Program-made: the position numbers and the translations under genes
Source of the DNA: Tricholomella constricta
Taxonomy: Eukaryota > Basidiomycota > Agaricomycetes > Agaricales > Lyophyllaceae
DNA: 64,000 bases
Direction of reading: 5' to 3'
Assembly (NCBI GenBank): GCA_013368375.1
Contig: JAACJP010000015.1
Location: forward strand, 248,001-312,000
Shown here: positions 22,378 to 33,800 of the stretch, piece by piece
Numbering within the stretch: position 1 is the first letter of the stretch
Layout of the letters: each line of letters starts with the position of its first letter
The notes under the pieces: generated by a model
What the model saw: the letters and a program-made list of their open reading frames with translations, nothing else
What the model was told of the DNA's origin: nothing
Database searches by the model: none

Positions 22378-24030
22378 GATGGGAGGCGCCGCACGATATG
22401 GTAAGGCTAATAGGGTGTGGCGCTGCGAGTGGATTCTGTGCAGCAAGAGGTGGCTGAAGAGTTATCAGCTCTCCGAAGCATCACGCAGCTTATAATATGT
22501 TTCCTTCTGCAACATCAGGCCACTTCAACTTGACTTTTTTTTCAAATGCATCACGTGGCCGAGTTTGATTAGATAAGTACCGGATCCAGATTATACGCCA
22601 AGGCGGCCCGCCCCGCGGCATTGCGACGCGCTCCTTCAAGGTCTTTGCTTCGAGTTGATCGTAGTGTCCTCCATTTAACGCAAGTGGACCTGTATTGCAG
22701 CACTCATAGCCTGCGGCAAAGATTAGCCCATAAGCACTAAATAAGACCCGACCAGGGCCATGAAGTACAAAGATGCTACGAAGCGACACGGTGAGCCTTG
22801 AGGACAAGCTATGCTGTGTATTAATATAGTTCACTAACCTCCGTATAGGGATCCACGTTTCAAGAGCAAGTGCATTTACGCCTCCCACAACTCCCCACTG
22901 TGAACTGTAAACGTCGAGCTATTGGCGAAGGATCAGTTCAAGCATAGACAGGGCATATATATAACGGAGATAATAATATCACAACTCTTCCAGCAGCACG
23001 TATTCCAGTGCCACGGATAATTTTGGGTGTCCCCCACACGAGAATCAGCACCTTTCCTGTGCGTTTCCTTCCAGGATACGGACACATTTAACACGCACAG
23101 GAGCAGAGTTCCACATCTCACCGTGGCTCGCAACGAAATGATGGCACAAAGTGCGCATATTTGGAGGACGCTTACGATACGGGCGTCTCGAATCGAAACA
23201 GGTGATCCTTGCGCAACACGTGCACGTGAAACGACTGCTGGACCTACGTGCCCGGTCCTGGATGCCTCGTCGGATCCTTAGGCCCATGAACTTGAGACTT
23301 GAGATTCTCTAAGTGTCGAAATCCTAGATGGCTTGGAACGGACGTCCCAAACGCAGGCGATATTGAAATCCGGGATGTCATTGGGGATAACATATCCTTG
23401 TGCTCTGCGTTTCCACACTGCGCAGTCAGATTCGAATGTACCTCTTGGGAACGGGACCTACAAAAGGAGAGAGAGCAAAAGGGGAAAGATTGGAGTTAAA
23501 ACAATAGGGTTCGACCTATATTTAGCCACGGGAAAAGAGACATACCTTGACGTGCGAACCAGGGGCTATGAAATGAGGTTTATTTCAATCTTCCAATGGA
23601 AGGACGTGCAGAGGAAATGAGAATGACGCACGCTGCCGATCCCGTGTGGGTGGTAATCATGCATGGCTTCTGAAGAGAAAACAGGCGCGTCGGTACAACG
23701 AACTTGGATGACCGGAGAGACGATGTCGCGTATTGCAATGCGACTTCGACCAGACGCGCGCTAATTACCCATCGAGAGATACAGATTAACGTGTCACACC
23801 AGAGCATGCATTACAAGGATGGAAGCGTCGTTGGCAGCCGAGAGAACCTCTGGGAACAGAGAACAGATGCGTGTGTTGACAAGAGACAAGCACAGCGAGT
23901 GCTTCGAATAGGCGTGGCAGTGGGTACGCAAGGCTGGTTAAGGTCCGGTACATATATAGCCTGTGCAACTCCAATGACACCAGAAAGCTGCTGATACCAG
24001 AAGGAGCTTAAGATGGGACTTGGGCATTGG
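22378..24030. other. Gene-free stretch
   Basis: Only short ORFs without recognisable domains occur. The longest minus-strand ORF (about 22490-22888, 132 codons) has no family features. No repeat or RNA gene was recognised. Confidence 0.5.
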
Positions 24031-24039
24031 CCAGAACGA

Positions 24040-25445
24040 CTTTGGTTTCACGAGCTGCCGATCTCCAGATGCGTTAAGGTTCTCAGCGATGGGAAGGAAA
24101 GACTTCAATAGATCGGAGGTTGAATTCGAACTTGAACGAGTCGTTCACCTCTCATCGACATCTATCTCACTTTGCGAATACAACGAAAAAAAGTTTCACG
24201 ACATTCACGGGTACAGCGCCATGGGTATGAGAGCGCGCGTCTAGCACGAGGCTGCAGATGCGCCGAGTTCTCTAGGCGAACATCTTGGCTCCAAAATACC
24301 ACGATCTACGCATTTTCTTGCCTCCTTTCTTCAATCGCATGAAGTATGATTGGGCCTTCCATGGATCACGTAGCCTTGGTGTTCCGGAATGTTACTAGCC
24401 CAGCGTACTACGTAGCCTGCCGTGGCACTGCCGCAGAATTCTCTCAAGACTCTTTGAGCGTCCTTTAGAAGGCTGTTTTGCTGTTCCCGGAACCTTCGAC
24501 TTTGTCACCTCCCTTTGCCTTGTCTAGTCAAGAGAGCCTCTCTGCATAGTATGATTGCCTTCCGCGCTCTTGCTGTCCTCGCCGCCGTTGCAGGCGCCCT
24601 CGCCAACCCCCTCCAGGCGCGGCAGGCAAACAACACCAATGTTGATATCCACGACATCGTCAGCGTGCTCGACATGCAGATCCACATCAACATACCTAAT
24701 ATCCGTAAGCTCCTTCCAGCACCAGCTACACAGTAGACCATCCTCATCCTCATATTACCCTTGTTACCTTTTTATTCGTTCCGATGCAGTCACGTTGCAG
24801 GCGAACCACACCGCCACCGACGGCACCATCGGCACCCAGGTCAACGAGCTCATCACCGCGTTCGACGCCGCACACGATGCGCTCCTCAACACCCCCGTCA
24901 GCAGCGGCTCCACCACCGAGAAGCCAACCAACGACGACATCAGCGTCATTTTCGGCGACGTCATGCAGTCAGTACCGTCCTTCCTTCCCCTACACTTTCA
25001 GCTTTCGGTCGAACACTGACTCACCGGGCCTTGCTGCTTCCAGGCTTGTGGCTACTGGACTTTCGGGTTTGACCCCCGCCGTTGTACCCTCGTTCACGAC
25101 CATCGTCGCCCGCCTTGACCCCTCCGTCTCGGCTGCCGCCACCCAGCTCAACACGACCCTCCCGGGATCCATCAACTTCGTGCACACCCTGTACGCCGTG
25201 CTCTATCCTCTTTTTTCTTGCGTATTGCTGACTGCCCCCGCCTCGTTGCTGATAATGTACAGGATGCTCGACGCACAACAGTTCCTCGTCAAGGAGGGAA
25301 CGTGGCCGATGACTCTCGCTGCGCTCGGCTTCTGAGTGCTTCGTCCCTCATTGTGTGCTCCCCACCCCTCCCCGGTCTTCCACCCCGTTATTTAAATAAA
25401 GAGAGTGTGTGCTTCGTGTGTTGCAACGTCGTGTAGTGAATTCGA
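24040..25445 (+). repeat. Paralogous block, copy 1 (promoter and secreted-protein gene)
   Basis: From a CACGAGCTGCCGATCTC string near 24047 through the gene to about 25445, this sequence pairs with 44259-46065 in the same orientation. Upstream sequence, all four exons, intron positions and the 3' flank are shared. The block then continues, after a 2.25-kb segment unique to this copy, into the hydrophobin region (27715-28170). Confidence 0.85.
24551..25335 (+). CDS. Small secreted protein, paralog 1 (HsbA-like at most)
   Basis: Four exons: 24551-24704, 24790-24967, 25044-25190 and 25263-25335, all with GT/AG borders. They encode about 183 residues. The N-terminus MIAFRALAVLAAVAGALA is a clear signal peptide, followed by a likely propeptide ending in QARQ. 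The mature part is Thr/Ser/Ala-rich and helical, with LVATGLSGLTPAVVPSF and a conserved C-terminus LDAQQFLVKEGTW. No Cys occurs in the mature part. It loosely resembles basidiomycete hydrophobic-surface-binding (HsbA) proteins, but I do not see enough to assign it. A paralog with the same exon layout lies at 45127-45947. The shared signal peptide is nearly identical while the mature parts differ at many positions. Confidence 0.8.
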
Positions 25446-25612
25446 TATGTTTTTTTCAGAAAGAGCATCAGCAAATGTCCAAGTACTTTTGCTTCCGGCT
25501 TTCGGGTATCTAACTTTTGCCGGTTACTTTTACTTGGGCTTTTGCGACTTTTTCATCTTTTACTTGCGCTTTTTCACCTTGAATGTATATTGCTTTAAAT
25601 ATAATGTCTTAC

Positions 25613-25884
25613 GGCCTTTTGAAAGTTGTAAAGGGCTTCACGAAGCGGCATTTTAAAACCCCAACATCAGGATGGCAGGTGAAAAATAATTCATGTGAAG
25701 GGGATTGAACCCACGATGTCACTTTGAAGTGGATGGTGAAAGTTTTCCAACACAACCACTACACCAAAGCATTGTATATTGGCACCTCACCTGTACAACT
25801 TCATCACGTCTGGCACCGGCCTTGTATGCTGAAAATTTTTTCAAGTGCTTTCAAACTCCACCCGACTCCGCATCCACCCGCACC
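25613..25884 (-). repeat. tRNA-derived SINE-like repeat, copy 2
   Basis: It is the second copy of the 272-bp unit at 4329-4600. The minus strand has TTGGTGTAGTGGTTGTG (A-box-like) and GGGTTCAATCCCC (B-box-like). The flanks outside the unit are unrelated between the two copies, which supports independent insertion. Confidence 0.65.
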
Positions 25885-25929
25885 GCGCACCTCTACTGTT
25901 GCCACCCACCTGTACCCCAAATTTCGATT

Positions 25930-26790
25930 TCATTTCCTCCGCCCTTCGCTGTCACAGGTCAAGGTAACCGGTGCAACGGTGTGTTCATTACCTTCCTTCA
26001 ATCAAGTTTGCCTTGACATGCCCTCTGTTCTAGTTGTGTACTCATCCGCGCACGGCTGCACATCCCCACATCGAAAATACAACATAATTTCTTCCGCCGA
26101 TTGCCGTCGTGGCCCAGGGGTTGCCCAGAGGTATGTTCATCTCCTTTTTGCAGGCAAGCATCCACTGAAGGCTTTCAAGCCTTTTGATATCTGCCTCGTA
26201 CACATCATTTGGCGCGCACCCACAGAGGCCGGGGCCGCTGTCTTACGTGAAATGCCATCGACGTTCTGGATATGCGATGAGGTTTCGAAGTACCGCGCCC
26301 TTTCTTCCGCTGATCGCCGTCGCAGCCCAGGGTATCTGTTGACGGGTGGAGTGTTGCTTAGAAGTATGTATGCTCCTCTCCCCTTCACACACAAGCGTCC
26401 ACTGAAACTCCACCCCTTTCCAGTCGTGTGATATCCTTCGGGCGCGCCCTACACAATATTCGGTGCGCTGCGCGCCCTTTTCGATTCTCTTTCTTCCGCC
26501 GATGGCTATCGCAGGGAAAGGTATTCGGTACAAAGGTGTGTTCATTTCCTTCCTGCAATCAGCTTGTGTCTGACAGCCCTAGCTATCGACACCTTCCACG
26601 CACGACTGCACTTCCCCACATCGAAAACTCAATGTTCTTTCTTCCGCCGACCGCTGTTGCGGCCCAGGGAGGAGGCGTGAGAGGTATGTTCGTCTGCTTT
26701 TCGCACACGACTGTTCATTGAACTCCCCTCTCCAGTCGCCGTATCCTTCATTCTTCCGCCAACAGGGTAGTGGTACAGTACGTCTACTCC
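25930..26790 (+). repeat. Array of degenerate exon-like repeat units
   Basis: Five to six units of about 115-210 bp each contain a variant of TTTCTTCCGCCGATTGCCGT (cores near 25936, 26090, 26302, 26488, 26636 and 26752). Each core is followed 15-60 bp later by a splice-donor-like GGTATGTTCATCTCC and preceded by a CTCTCCAG- or TTCTAG-like acceptor. In one frame the cores read FLPPIAVVAQG, FLPLIAVAAQG, FLPPMAIAGKG and FLPPTAVAAQG. This looks like repeated duplication of an exon with its donor, now decayed. Confidence 0.6.
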
Positions 26791-26989
26791 CCATGTCCGA
26801 GTTTTCGCTGACGCTCTTCCCGCCTATTTCTAGCTGACGTCCTTCTTACGCGACCACTGCATGTCTCAGAATGCGATATCCAATCGCAAATCTGCGCTAC
26901 CGAATTCGATCTAATGGACCTGTGCACGAGAGCCCCGTGGGTATTTTTATTCATCTTTCACGCTCGAATATCAATTGACTTGTATTTTC

Positions 26990-27328
26990 TTGAAACCACC
27001 GGGCACAAATTTAAGACTCCTCGCCGATCAGCTTTGGGAACACATGTACCAGGATTTGCTGCGCCGCCGCCAGCAGTCGCAAATTGGCCTCGGACACCCT
27101 CCTAACTCACTAAAATCTCAGGGGGTTATCCCCCGCTCCGCATTCTCCTCCACCTTCCCGCAATCCAACACCAAGCTCATCATGCCGGAGGTCAACGCGC
27201 TCACCCATGAGCAGTGGGACGACATCATCACCGTCGCTTTAGCCATGAGGGAACAACAATCATCGAAGAAGAGGGCGCAGGAAGTGATTGAGGTTGACGA
27301 CGCATTTGATGATGATGCGGAGTTTTGA
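26990..27328 (+). CDS. C-terminal coding fragment, unknown
   Basis: An open frame without its own ATG at the start runs LRLLADQLWEHMYQDLLRRR, then EVNALTHEQWDDIITVALAM, and ends with an acidic tail IEVDDAFDDDAEF at TGA 27326-27328. The amphipathic, charged pattern looks like a real protein end rather than chance. Its 5' exons may be the decayed exon-like units upstream. I do not recognise it. It could be a gene piece carried by a mobile element. Confidence 0.3.
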   Translation: MKPPGTNLRLLADQLWEHMYQDLLRRRQQSQIGLGHPPNSLKSQGVIPRSAFSSTFPQSNTKLIMPEVNALTHEQWDDIITVALAMREQQSSKKRAQEVIEVDDAFDDDAEF

Positions 27329-27914
27329 TAGATCCCCGTTATGCATTGAAGGCTGTCGAGGTCCTGCCAGTAGCACCCAAAGAGGAGGGGGAATAGGTTT
27401 AATTCATTATATTATCATATATGTCAATACTAGTAGCCCGTCAATTTCACCGATCTTTTGCAACTTTCACTGTACTTTTCAGCGAGGCTTTCGGAAGTAT
27501 GATGTACTTGTAAAATCCAATTATACTTCTAGTACGTCTTTCATGCCTTCCACAAGTATAATTCGGCTTTGTCAAGTAAAGTGACTGGGCTTGCAAAAGC
27601 CACGACGTCTTTCCAGCTTTTCGTCTTTTTCGGCTTTTAAAAGCCACAAAAGACGCGGCAAAAGACATCGGAGTTTTCCTGATGAGGGACCAGCTTCTTT
27701 GTGTTTAAGATTCTCCACCAGTCGTTTTCCCGCAAGAAATGCGTCCACATTCATAAAGGAATGGTTTGATTGAGGACAGTCTATGTATATTGTAAAATCT
27801 AAAGGAGTGTGGTAAGGATGGGGTATGGACCTCCGATCGCTGTATATTGGCGGGTGCCCGACACTTCCAATCCCTGGTTTCTTCATCGATGCTCAACTCC
27901 ATGTAAACATGCAT

Positions 27915-28397
27915 CTACAGGCTGACGTTGATGGGGGTGCAGCCAATGACGACGAGGCCATCTAGAAAGAAAAAGAAACAAAGGAACAAAAAGTCAGATC
28001 ACCAGCCTTCCACTTCTACACACAAGACAAAATGCAGTCGGACTTACTGTAATTGTTGCTGCTGCAGCACATGGGAGCTTGGCGGCTGCAAAGGTGGCGT
28101 CGTCAGTCTGAGATTATTATTTAGGTGATGAAGGAGGGCCTACCAGTTTGCGCCACTTCCGAGGCCGATGGGGGTGATGGGGGTGCAGGAGGTGCCAACC
28201 TGGCCGGCGAGGCCGTCGATGGGGATGCCGACGAGGCCGAGGAGGGCGGAGGCGCTCGCGGAGTCGGAGGCGAAGGATTGCTGGCAGCACTGGATGGAGC
28301 CGGTGTTGCAGGAGCCGTAGATGCTCGGGGTGGGGGAGGCGAACACGAAAGTGGCCGAAGAGGCGGCGACAAAGAAGACGGCGAATTTAGAGAACAT
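27915..28397 (-). CDS. Class I hydrophobin
   Basis: Three exons on the minus strand: 28397-28144, 28085-28048 and 27961-27915. The start ATG 28397 opens a signal peptide (MFSKFAVFFVAASSATFVFA). The spliced protein has the eight hydrophobin cysteines in order: GSCNTG, QCCQQ, GTSCTP, then NCRQAPMCC and GCTPINVSL across the last two introns. The spacing, the short second exon and the C-terminal GLVVIGCTPINVSL are typical of basidiomycete class I hydrophobins. These are secreted and self-assemble into amphipathic films on hyphae and spores. A broken relative lies at 46310-46583. No defect was seen in this copy. Confidence 0.92.
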
Positions 28398-29149
28398 CTT
28401 AGTGGGGAAGTAGGTGGATAAGTAGGGAGCTGAGTTTGAGTTTTGGGCTTGTGGAATGGAGGACTTGTGGAACGGTGAAGGGGTCTGGAGTTGGGAATAT
28501 AACGACGTTTAATGCAGGCTTTATAAGTCTATGCTCTTCGGATGAGGAAGCGTGTCGGCGGTCTGAGTATGCCAGAAGTCTAGGGAAGCGCTTTGGGACA
28601 GGAAATAATCATTGAAGAATTTCATGGTTTTCAAGATCAAAGTCCCCTCTGTTCGCTTCCGAGAGATGGGAGAGTGACTTGAGCGTCGCTAGGATGTCCA
28701 TACAAAGGGAACGACGGATGCTTTGAGCGCAAAGTGTAAAATTTAGCCTTTTGCTTGAATGTACAGCTCTAGCAGCCAAATAGCCTAGCTTTGTGGGAGA
28801 ATTTTGGCGCCACTTGGATATCAATATTGGCATACCGTGACGGCAGTAACATTCAAGCTCAAGTGGAGTACGAGGTCATGAAACGACGGAACTTGGATGA
28901 GGTTGCCGATATTCGAAGCCAGCAAGGTACATAATTAGAATCCTTGTCAACGAGAAATAGAGAAATTAGGCTGAAGTCGAGCATTGGGAACGAGCAAGAC
29001 ATATAATGATCCTTGGCGACCACAGAGAGACATCGGATGAACTGAGGAAAGGTCAGCGGCCTAGTGTTGCCGCCGTTCCGCTCAACTCAGCTCCGCTCGG
29101 TTTCTGCGGCTTTGGCCAGAGCTCCAGAGTCCAGCTTGATCGTGTTTAA
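28398..29149. other. Intergenic upstream of hydrophobin
   Basis: Holds the hydrophobin promoter side and then unassigned sequence up to the left end of the Ngaro-like array. No gene or repeat was recognised. Confidence 0.5.
28495..28502 (-). promoter_or_regulatory. Possible TATA box of the hydrophobin gene
   Basis: On the minus strand CGTTATATTCCC lies about 100 nt upstream of the hydrophobin ATG, a plausible position for a TATA element ahead of a short 5' leader. This rests on position and sequence only. Confidence 0.35.
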
Positions 29150-29209
29150 CTCGCCCTGAAGCAGCGGCGGAGCCCTGGAAAAAGGCTCGAATTCTCGCGG
29201 GAAACGCTA
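29150..29209 (-). repeat. Ngaro repeat B, terminal copy (B2)
   Basis: A 60-bp repeat identical by eye to 29742-29801 and 34464-34523. It forms the left end of the array. The left flank CGTGTTTAA abuts it without a target duplication. Confidence 0.8.
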
Positions 29210-29316
29210 CAAACGAATGTGACTACGTAGATGTAATGGTGCGTTTGTAGGTAGTAAGAGATATGTAAGAGAATGAACATAAGAGAATAGGGAGGTGATA
29301 AGGGGAGGATGGAGGG

Positions 29317-29675
29317 TTTCTGTGAAGTTGCCGCGACGACCGAAGACTGAACCTGAATTATCGGAGGTGTCAGTGTTGAGTGCGACGGGCCAGTGCAATT
29401 TCTGCTCACCCGAAGAATCTGAAGTCGAGTGAGGGGGCGACAGGAGACTTCAGATTTTCGGGCGATGCAAGAAGGGCTGTAGGGTCTCACCTTCGTCGCG
29501 GAGACAAGGGAGCTCGATCGTGATCGAGGAGCGGCAGGAGCAAGATGTGGAGTTATTCCGAGCACGCGCTGGGCGTCACATCTTGTTCTCTGCATAAGTT
29601 TCACGGGCCGAGGAGGTGGAAACGGGCGCGTTGACGTACCAATGATTAGACTTATGTAAACTTGTTTAAACTCGA
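29317..29675 (-). repeat. Ngaro repeat A, left copy (A2)
   Basis: A 359-bp repeat shared with 34039-34397 and 38761-39119. It is separated from B2 by about 107 bp not found elsewhere in the array and followed by B1. Confidence 0.8.
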
Positions 29676-29741
29676 CTAATCACCCTCTGGTCGTCTTGGA
29701 GCTGACTCAAGGGAAATCAGACGGGTTTAGCCGGACACGGG

Positions 29742-29801
29742 CTCGCCCTGAAGCAGCGGCGGAGCCCTGGAAAAAGGCTCGAATTCTCGCGGGAAACGCT
29801 A
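29742..29801 (-). repeat. Ngaro repeat B, after the left unit's recombinase
   Basis: A 60-bp copy just downstream (minus sense) of the left recombinase ORF, in the B1 position of the split-repeat plan. Confidence 0.8.
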
Positions 29802-29870
29802 AGAGGCTATAGAGGAAGTTGAAGAAAAGTGAGGAGGGTGAGACGAATGTCGATGGTGACCGCGAGAGTG

Positions 29871-30839
29871 TCATTGATGTTGGTGGTTTCGGAGCGTGGC
29901 AGCGAGGAGAGTGGGGTGGTTGCGAATATAAATTTGGTAAGTCTCGGATGACCATCGGCCGAGTGCCTGGATGACGTGTCCTGGAACGCCGGCCTCAGCG
30001 TAGGCAGTCGCACCACCCGCGCGAAGGGATTGTCCTCCCGTGCCTTCAGGGAAGATAGGTGTAAGCCGGCGGAGAAACCAGCGGCGGGTTGGAACTGTGC
30101 CGTTGGAACGGAGCCATAGTTCGGGGTTCAAGGGGAAGAGACCGTCGCGTGAGCGTAGGTAGTCGAGAAAGGCGCGGTGGGGATCGTCCGCCGTATTGGT
30201 GGACTGTATCAGGATCTTGTTTCCCTCGAAGAGTCGGTCTGCCTTGTGGAAAGGGAGAAGAAAAGAAAAGTGTTGTTCAGTAGTCGTGACCGAATGGCGT
30301 AGTGTCACCTTCCGGAAATCCTGGAGCTTCTTCTTGTCCGGCCATGTAAGTTCCCCGAGGCGCATGAGTCCGTGAAAACCAGTGAGAAGCAGGGTGAGGA
30401 AGAGCTTGTCGTCATGGGAGGTGCAGGGAGTAAGTTTGATGCAAGCGGCTGCAAGTTCGGTCCGTCTGATAGCGCGTCTGCGTGAGGTGGCGGCCGCGTG
30501 TAATTTGGTGCAGCCGCGGAGAGTGTTGGTTACGAGTTTGTGTCGGCGGTTGGCATGGACGTGGGGGTAGAGGGGGGAGAGGTTGCTGCAGATGCCGGAC
30601 AGGTAGGAGGTGACGGATTTGGTTTTGATGTAGTGGGATGTGTAAGCGATGTAGAGGCTGAGAGTGTCGGGGGTGGGATCGAGAGATAGTTGGTGTAGGG
30701 TGCAGAATTCAATGTAGGAACGGAGGGCGGAGGAGTATGAATCGTGAGATGCGGGCTCGAGAACCGCGCCTAGAGCGATGCTTCGTTCTTGCTCAAGGCG
30801 CGCGCGTGGCCAGGTAGTCCGGACAGGACGGCTGGCCAT
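29871..30839 (-). CDS. Tyrosine recombinase, Ngaro unit 1
   Basis: 322 residues from ATG 30839. This enzyme would integrate the circular DNA copy of the element. The N-terminal half resembles a core-binding SAM-like domain (SYSSALRSYIEFC). The catalytic half shows the first Arg in GLMRLGELTWP, then GQSLRAGGATAYAEAGV with the second Arg, ALGRWSS with Trp in the His/Trp position, and the nucleophile Tyr in YQIYIRNHP. The Gln in place of the first HxxR His is something I recall as common in fungal YR retroelements. It starts 11 bp after the RT ORF stop, so the two are probably on one transcript. Confidence 0.88.
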   Translation of the reverse strand: MASRPVRTTWPRARLEQERSIALGAVLEPASHDSYSSALRSYIEFCTLHQLSLDPTPDTLSLYIAYTSHYIKTKSVTSYLSGICSNLSPLYPHVHANRRHKLVTNTLRGCTKLHAAATSRRRAIRRTELAAACIKLTPCTSHDDKLFLTLLLTGFHGLMRLGELTWPDKKKLQDFRKVTLRHSVTTTEQHFSFLLPFHKADRLFEGNKILIQSTNTADDPHRAFLDYLRSRDGLFPLNPELWLRSNGTVPTRRWFLRRLTPIFPEGTGGQSLRAGGATAYAEAGVPGHVIQALGRWSSETYQIYIRNHPTLLAATLRNHQHQ

Positions 30840-30850
30840 GGTTCCCGTAG

Positions 30851-33800
30851 CTAAATTTGTGTAGCCCCCAGCGTCAGTCGAGGGGGTGTAAATGGGAGCA
30901 GCGTGAGGCCCGGAGAGAGTTCGCGAGCGACGTCGAACTTGTGGCGGGAGAGAGCGTCGGCGACGCCGTTTTCCTCGCCAGGAATGTGGCGTACCGAAAG
31001 TTGAACTCGAAAACGTATGAGAAGGTCAACAGCGGTAATGAGGAAGGGATTATAACGCGGGGACGCACGAAGGGAGTCGAAAATATCTACGGTGTTCAGA
31101 CTGTCCGTAAAGATGACGACGCGTCTGGGGGCAGGCTGGAGCTGTGCGGCCCAGAGGAGGGCCGACGTGACGGCCAGCGCTTCAAAATAAAAAATACCCT
31201 TCGTCTTGTCGCATTGATCCCGCTCGTTGATGGCAGAGTGGAATCCCATGTTACGAGACGGGGACCAGAAACCCATGCCGACGCCGGAGGCATCGGTGTA
31301 CAGCGTCTCGTCTGCGGTGGAGATGGGCCAATCGATGGAATCGAGGATAAAAACCCCGCTCGATGCCGTGATGTGATCGGCCAGCCATATGAGCTCGCGG
31401 ACGAGCTCACGACTCACCCAGATTTTCGCGAACGGGTTCTGTTTCCCGCTCATCTTGGCGTACAGATGGCAGAGCCCAGGGCGAAGGAGGGGGTAGACGT
31501 TGAGGGCCCAATTGACCCAGCCCCCGAGCTTCTGAAACTCGCGTAGGGGGTGTCGTGTCCCGGGTATGGCGAAGGTACGAATTGCTGCGAGAAGGTCGGC
31601 GCGAGAGTCGTTTGGCATGGTAATGGTCATGGCGTTAGCATCAACCTCCATGCCTATAATTGTGAGTCTCGCTCCCCAAACCTGTTTCTCGTCCTCATGT
31701 GGGACACCCAATTCGTCCCAGAGCGTAAGGAGGTGGGCCTGTTTCGCCGGCATGAGCCTATTGTATGGTGCATAGTATAGGAGATTGTTTTCGAACTCCC
31801 ATGAAAAGGAGTCGTCGACGTAGGCGAGAAGGTCGGCAAGGAGCCTGACGTAAACGGCGATCCAGATGACGAGGGCGAAGAAAGCGCCCCAGATATCGCC
31901 GGCAGCGCGGTTGCCGAAATTGTTGTTCCAATCGACCGTGAAGAGGCCGTTAATCTTGACCACCTGTTTGATTTGCCACAAGGGGTGCATCGGTAGGGTT
32001 CTGTAGGCGCGAGCGACGTCACTCTTGAAGAGAACGAAGCGAGTTTCCGCAGGTAGCGAAGCACGGGCCTTCCGAAGAACACGACCGAGATCCTGTAAGT
32101 TATCAAGTGGTGTAGGGAACGAGGCCTTTGGGATCAGCGCGTTGCGCGAGAAGGGCTCCGCCGAGTGGTCGACGCAGAGACGAGGCTTAGCTGGGTTCCG
32201 TTCAGAAATGGTGACCGGTACTGCCAGCATCCCGGGGAGGAGCCGAGAGAAGGGAGGAGAGAAAGCTCCCAGCGCAATCTCTTTGTCGCGTTTGGCGATA
32301 GCAATCGCAACATGTTCTGGACTTCGGAGAGGATAGACGTCTCCATAAGTCTCAGGGAGGTTGACGCCGATGGTGACCGCCCGCGGCCAGAAACCGAGAT
32401 TGAGCCCACTACAGACGGAGTCCACGAAGGGCTGATTGGGGTGTGTACAGAGGAGATCACGGAAGACGGAAATATTGATGGGTGTCGAGACACGGAAAAG
32501 ATGGGGATAATTGCAAATGGTGGTACAGGCGGTGATATTTGAAAACTCGTTAATGGGAACAGGAGACAGCGGCGGCATGATAGTTGAGGCGAAAGCGAGC
32601 GTATACTCCACGACGTCTTGTTCCTCCTTATCCGTGTCCTCGGCCCAGATCAGATCTCGGGCGTAGGAGGGCCGGCAGTGAAGGAGGGTCTCGACGGAAG
32701 AGAAATTACTTTCGAGCCGGCCCCCGAGCGGGCTCGCTGGCTGAAGGACAGTTGCCGGCGACATGCCCAGTATTCCGACATCCGGAGCAGATATGGGCGT
32801 AGGGGCAGTTGTTGTTTCCGTTGGGACACTGCCCGTCGTTCCAGCGCCTGCAAGCCTCTCTTCGGCGGCCCGAGGGGGCGCGTCGAGACTGAGAATCGCT
32901 GTCTCCAGAGGCTCCGGCGTTCTGGAGCCAGAGCATGGAGAGATCGGCGAAGGCGGCGTGGTCAGTGAGAAGGAGGTCCCGTCGCTGAGCCACCCGAAGT
33001 CGAACAGCTCTGTCGAACTGGATGACGCGGGAATGGCGGGCTGGAGCGAAAGAGGCGAATAGCTGCTTGACGTACTTGCCGTATGCAGCCAGTTCGGCAG
33101 AACGGTGGGGGAAGACGTAGACCGTGGCCTCCCAGGCCGAATCACAAGCGATGACCCACTCCGAGTGGGTCCTGACGACGCGAGCTGGAGCGGAGGGTCC
33201 TGCGACGATCTCGAGATGTCCGAGTCGCTCCCGCCTTTGATCGTCGAAGGAGACCGAATAGAGCCCTGATAGGACTCGGTCGAAATCGACCGCCTTTCCC
33301 GAGAGTAGGCTGGTCCATTCGGTGTCCGGGAATTGGGGACACCGGGGAGAGTTGGTGAGAGACGCCTTGGCAAGCTTGAGATCCTTTGCGAAGTTCTCGA
33401 GGGCGAGCTGGGTCTTTCGGAGGCCCGGTGCCAGGACCGAAGGCGTCTCTTCCTCCTGTGTGACCCACGGTAAGGCAGAGACGTCGATACGGCGCCGAGA
33501 GGAAGACTGGTCGTCGTCTGAGAAGGGGGAACGGGGTCGTTTAGTCGAAGGAGCAGGCTCGGGGTCTCCGTCGTCTGATACATCTGGATCGTGTGCGACC
33601 CCAGGCTCACCGTTCCCGGGTTGGGTGCCATCGTCGTCTCCGTCAGGGACGCCGCCGCCACGAGCGGCAGCATTTGTTCGAAACCGTTCGAACCCGTCCA
33701 GGATCGCGACGAACGAAGAGAAAGCCGCGACAAAAGCGTCGGCTTCGGGATCTGCACCCTCCCTACATAGGATGCCGTGGATGAGAAGGATAGCGGCAGA

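Larger units (their letters stand above)
25460..27715. other. 2.25-kb segment absent from the paralogous block
   Basis: In block 2, about 60 bp (46070-46125) joins the secreted-gene 3' flank directly to the hydrophobin 3' flank. Here the same junction holds about 2.25 kb. The segment starts and ends with strings rich in ACTTTTGC and its complement GCAAAAG (25480-25600 and 27570-27680), which could be degenerate terminal or subterminal repeats of a DNA transposon. Inside are a SINE-like repeat, exon-like repeat units and a coding-like tail. No transposase was recognised. Confidence 0.55.

Noticed and set aside
22490..22888. 132-codon minus-strand ORF upstream of ERG3
   Set aside because: No family features and no exon chain. 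Treated as intergenic.
29871..30839. Crypton or free tyrosine recombinase instead of a retrotransposon
   Set aside because: The recombinase is followed on the same strand by RT-RNase H and gag with split direct repeats, which fits Ngaro/PAT and not Crypton.
30857..31546. 229-codon plus-strand ORF inside RT
   Set aside because: Antisense shadow of the RT-RNase H gene, duplicated at 35579 with it. No domain features.
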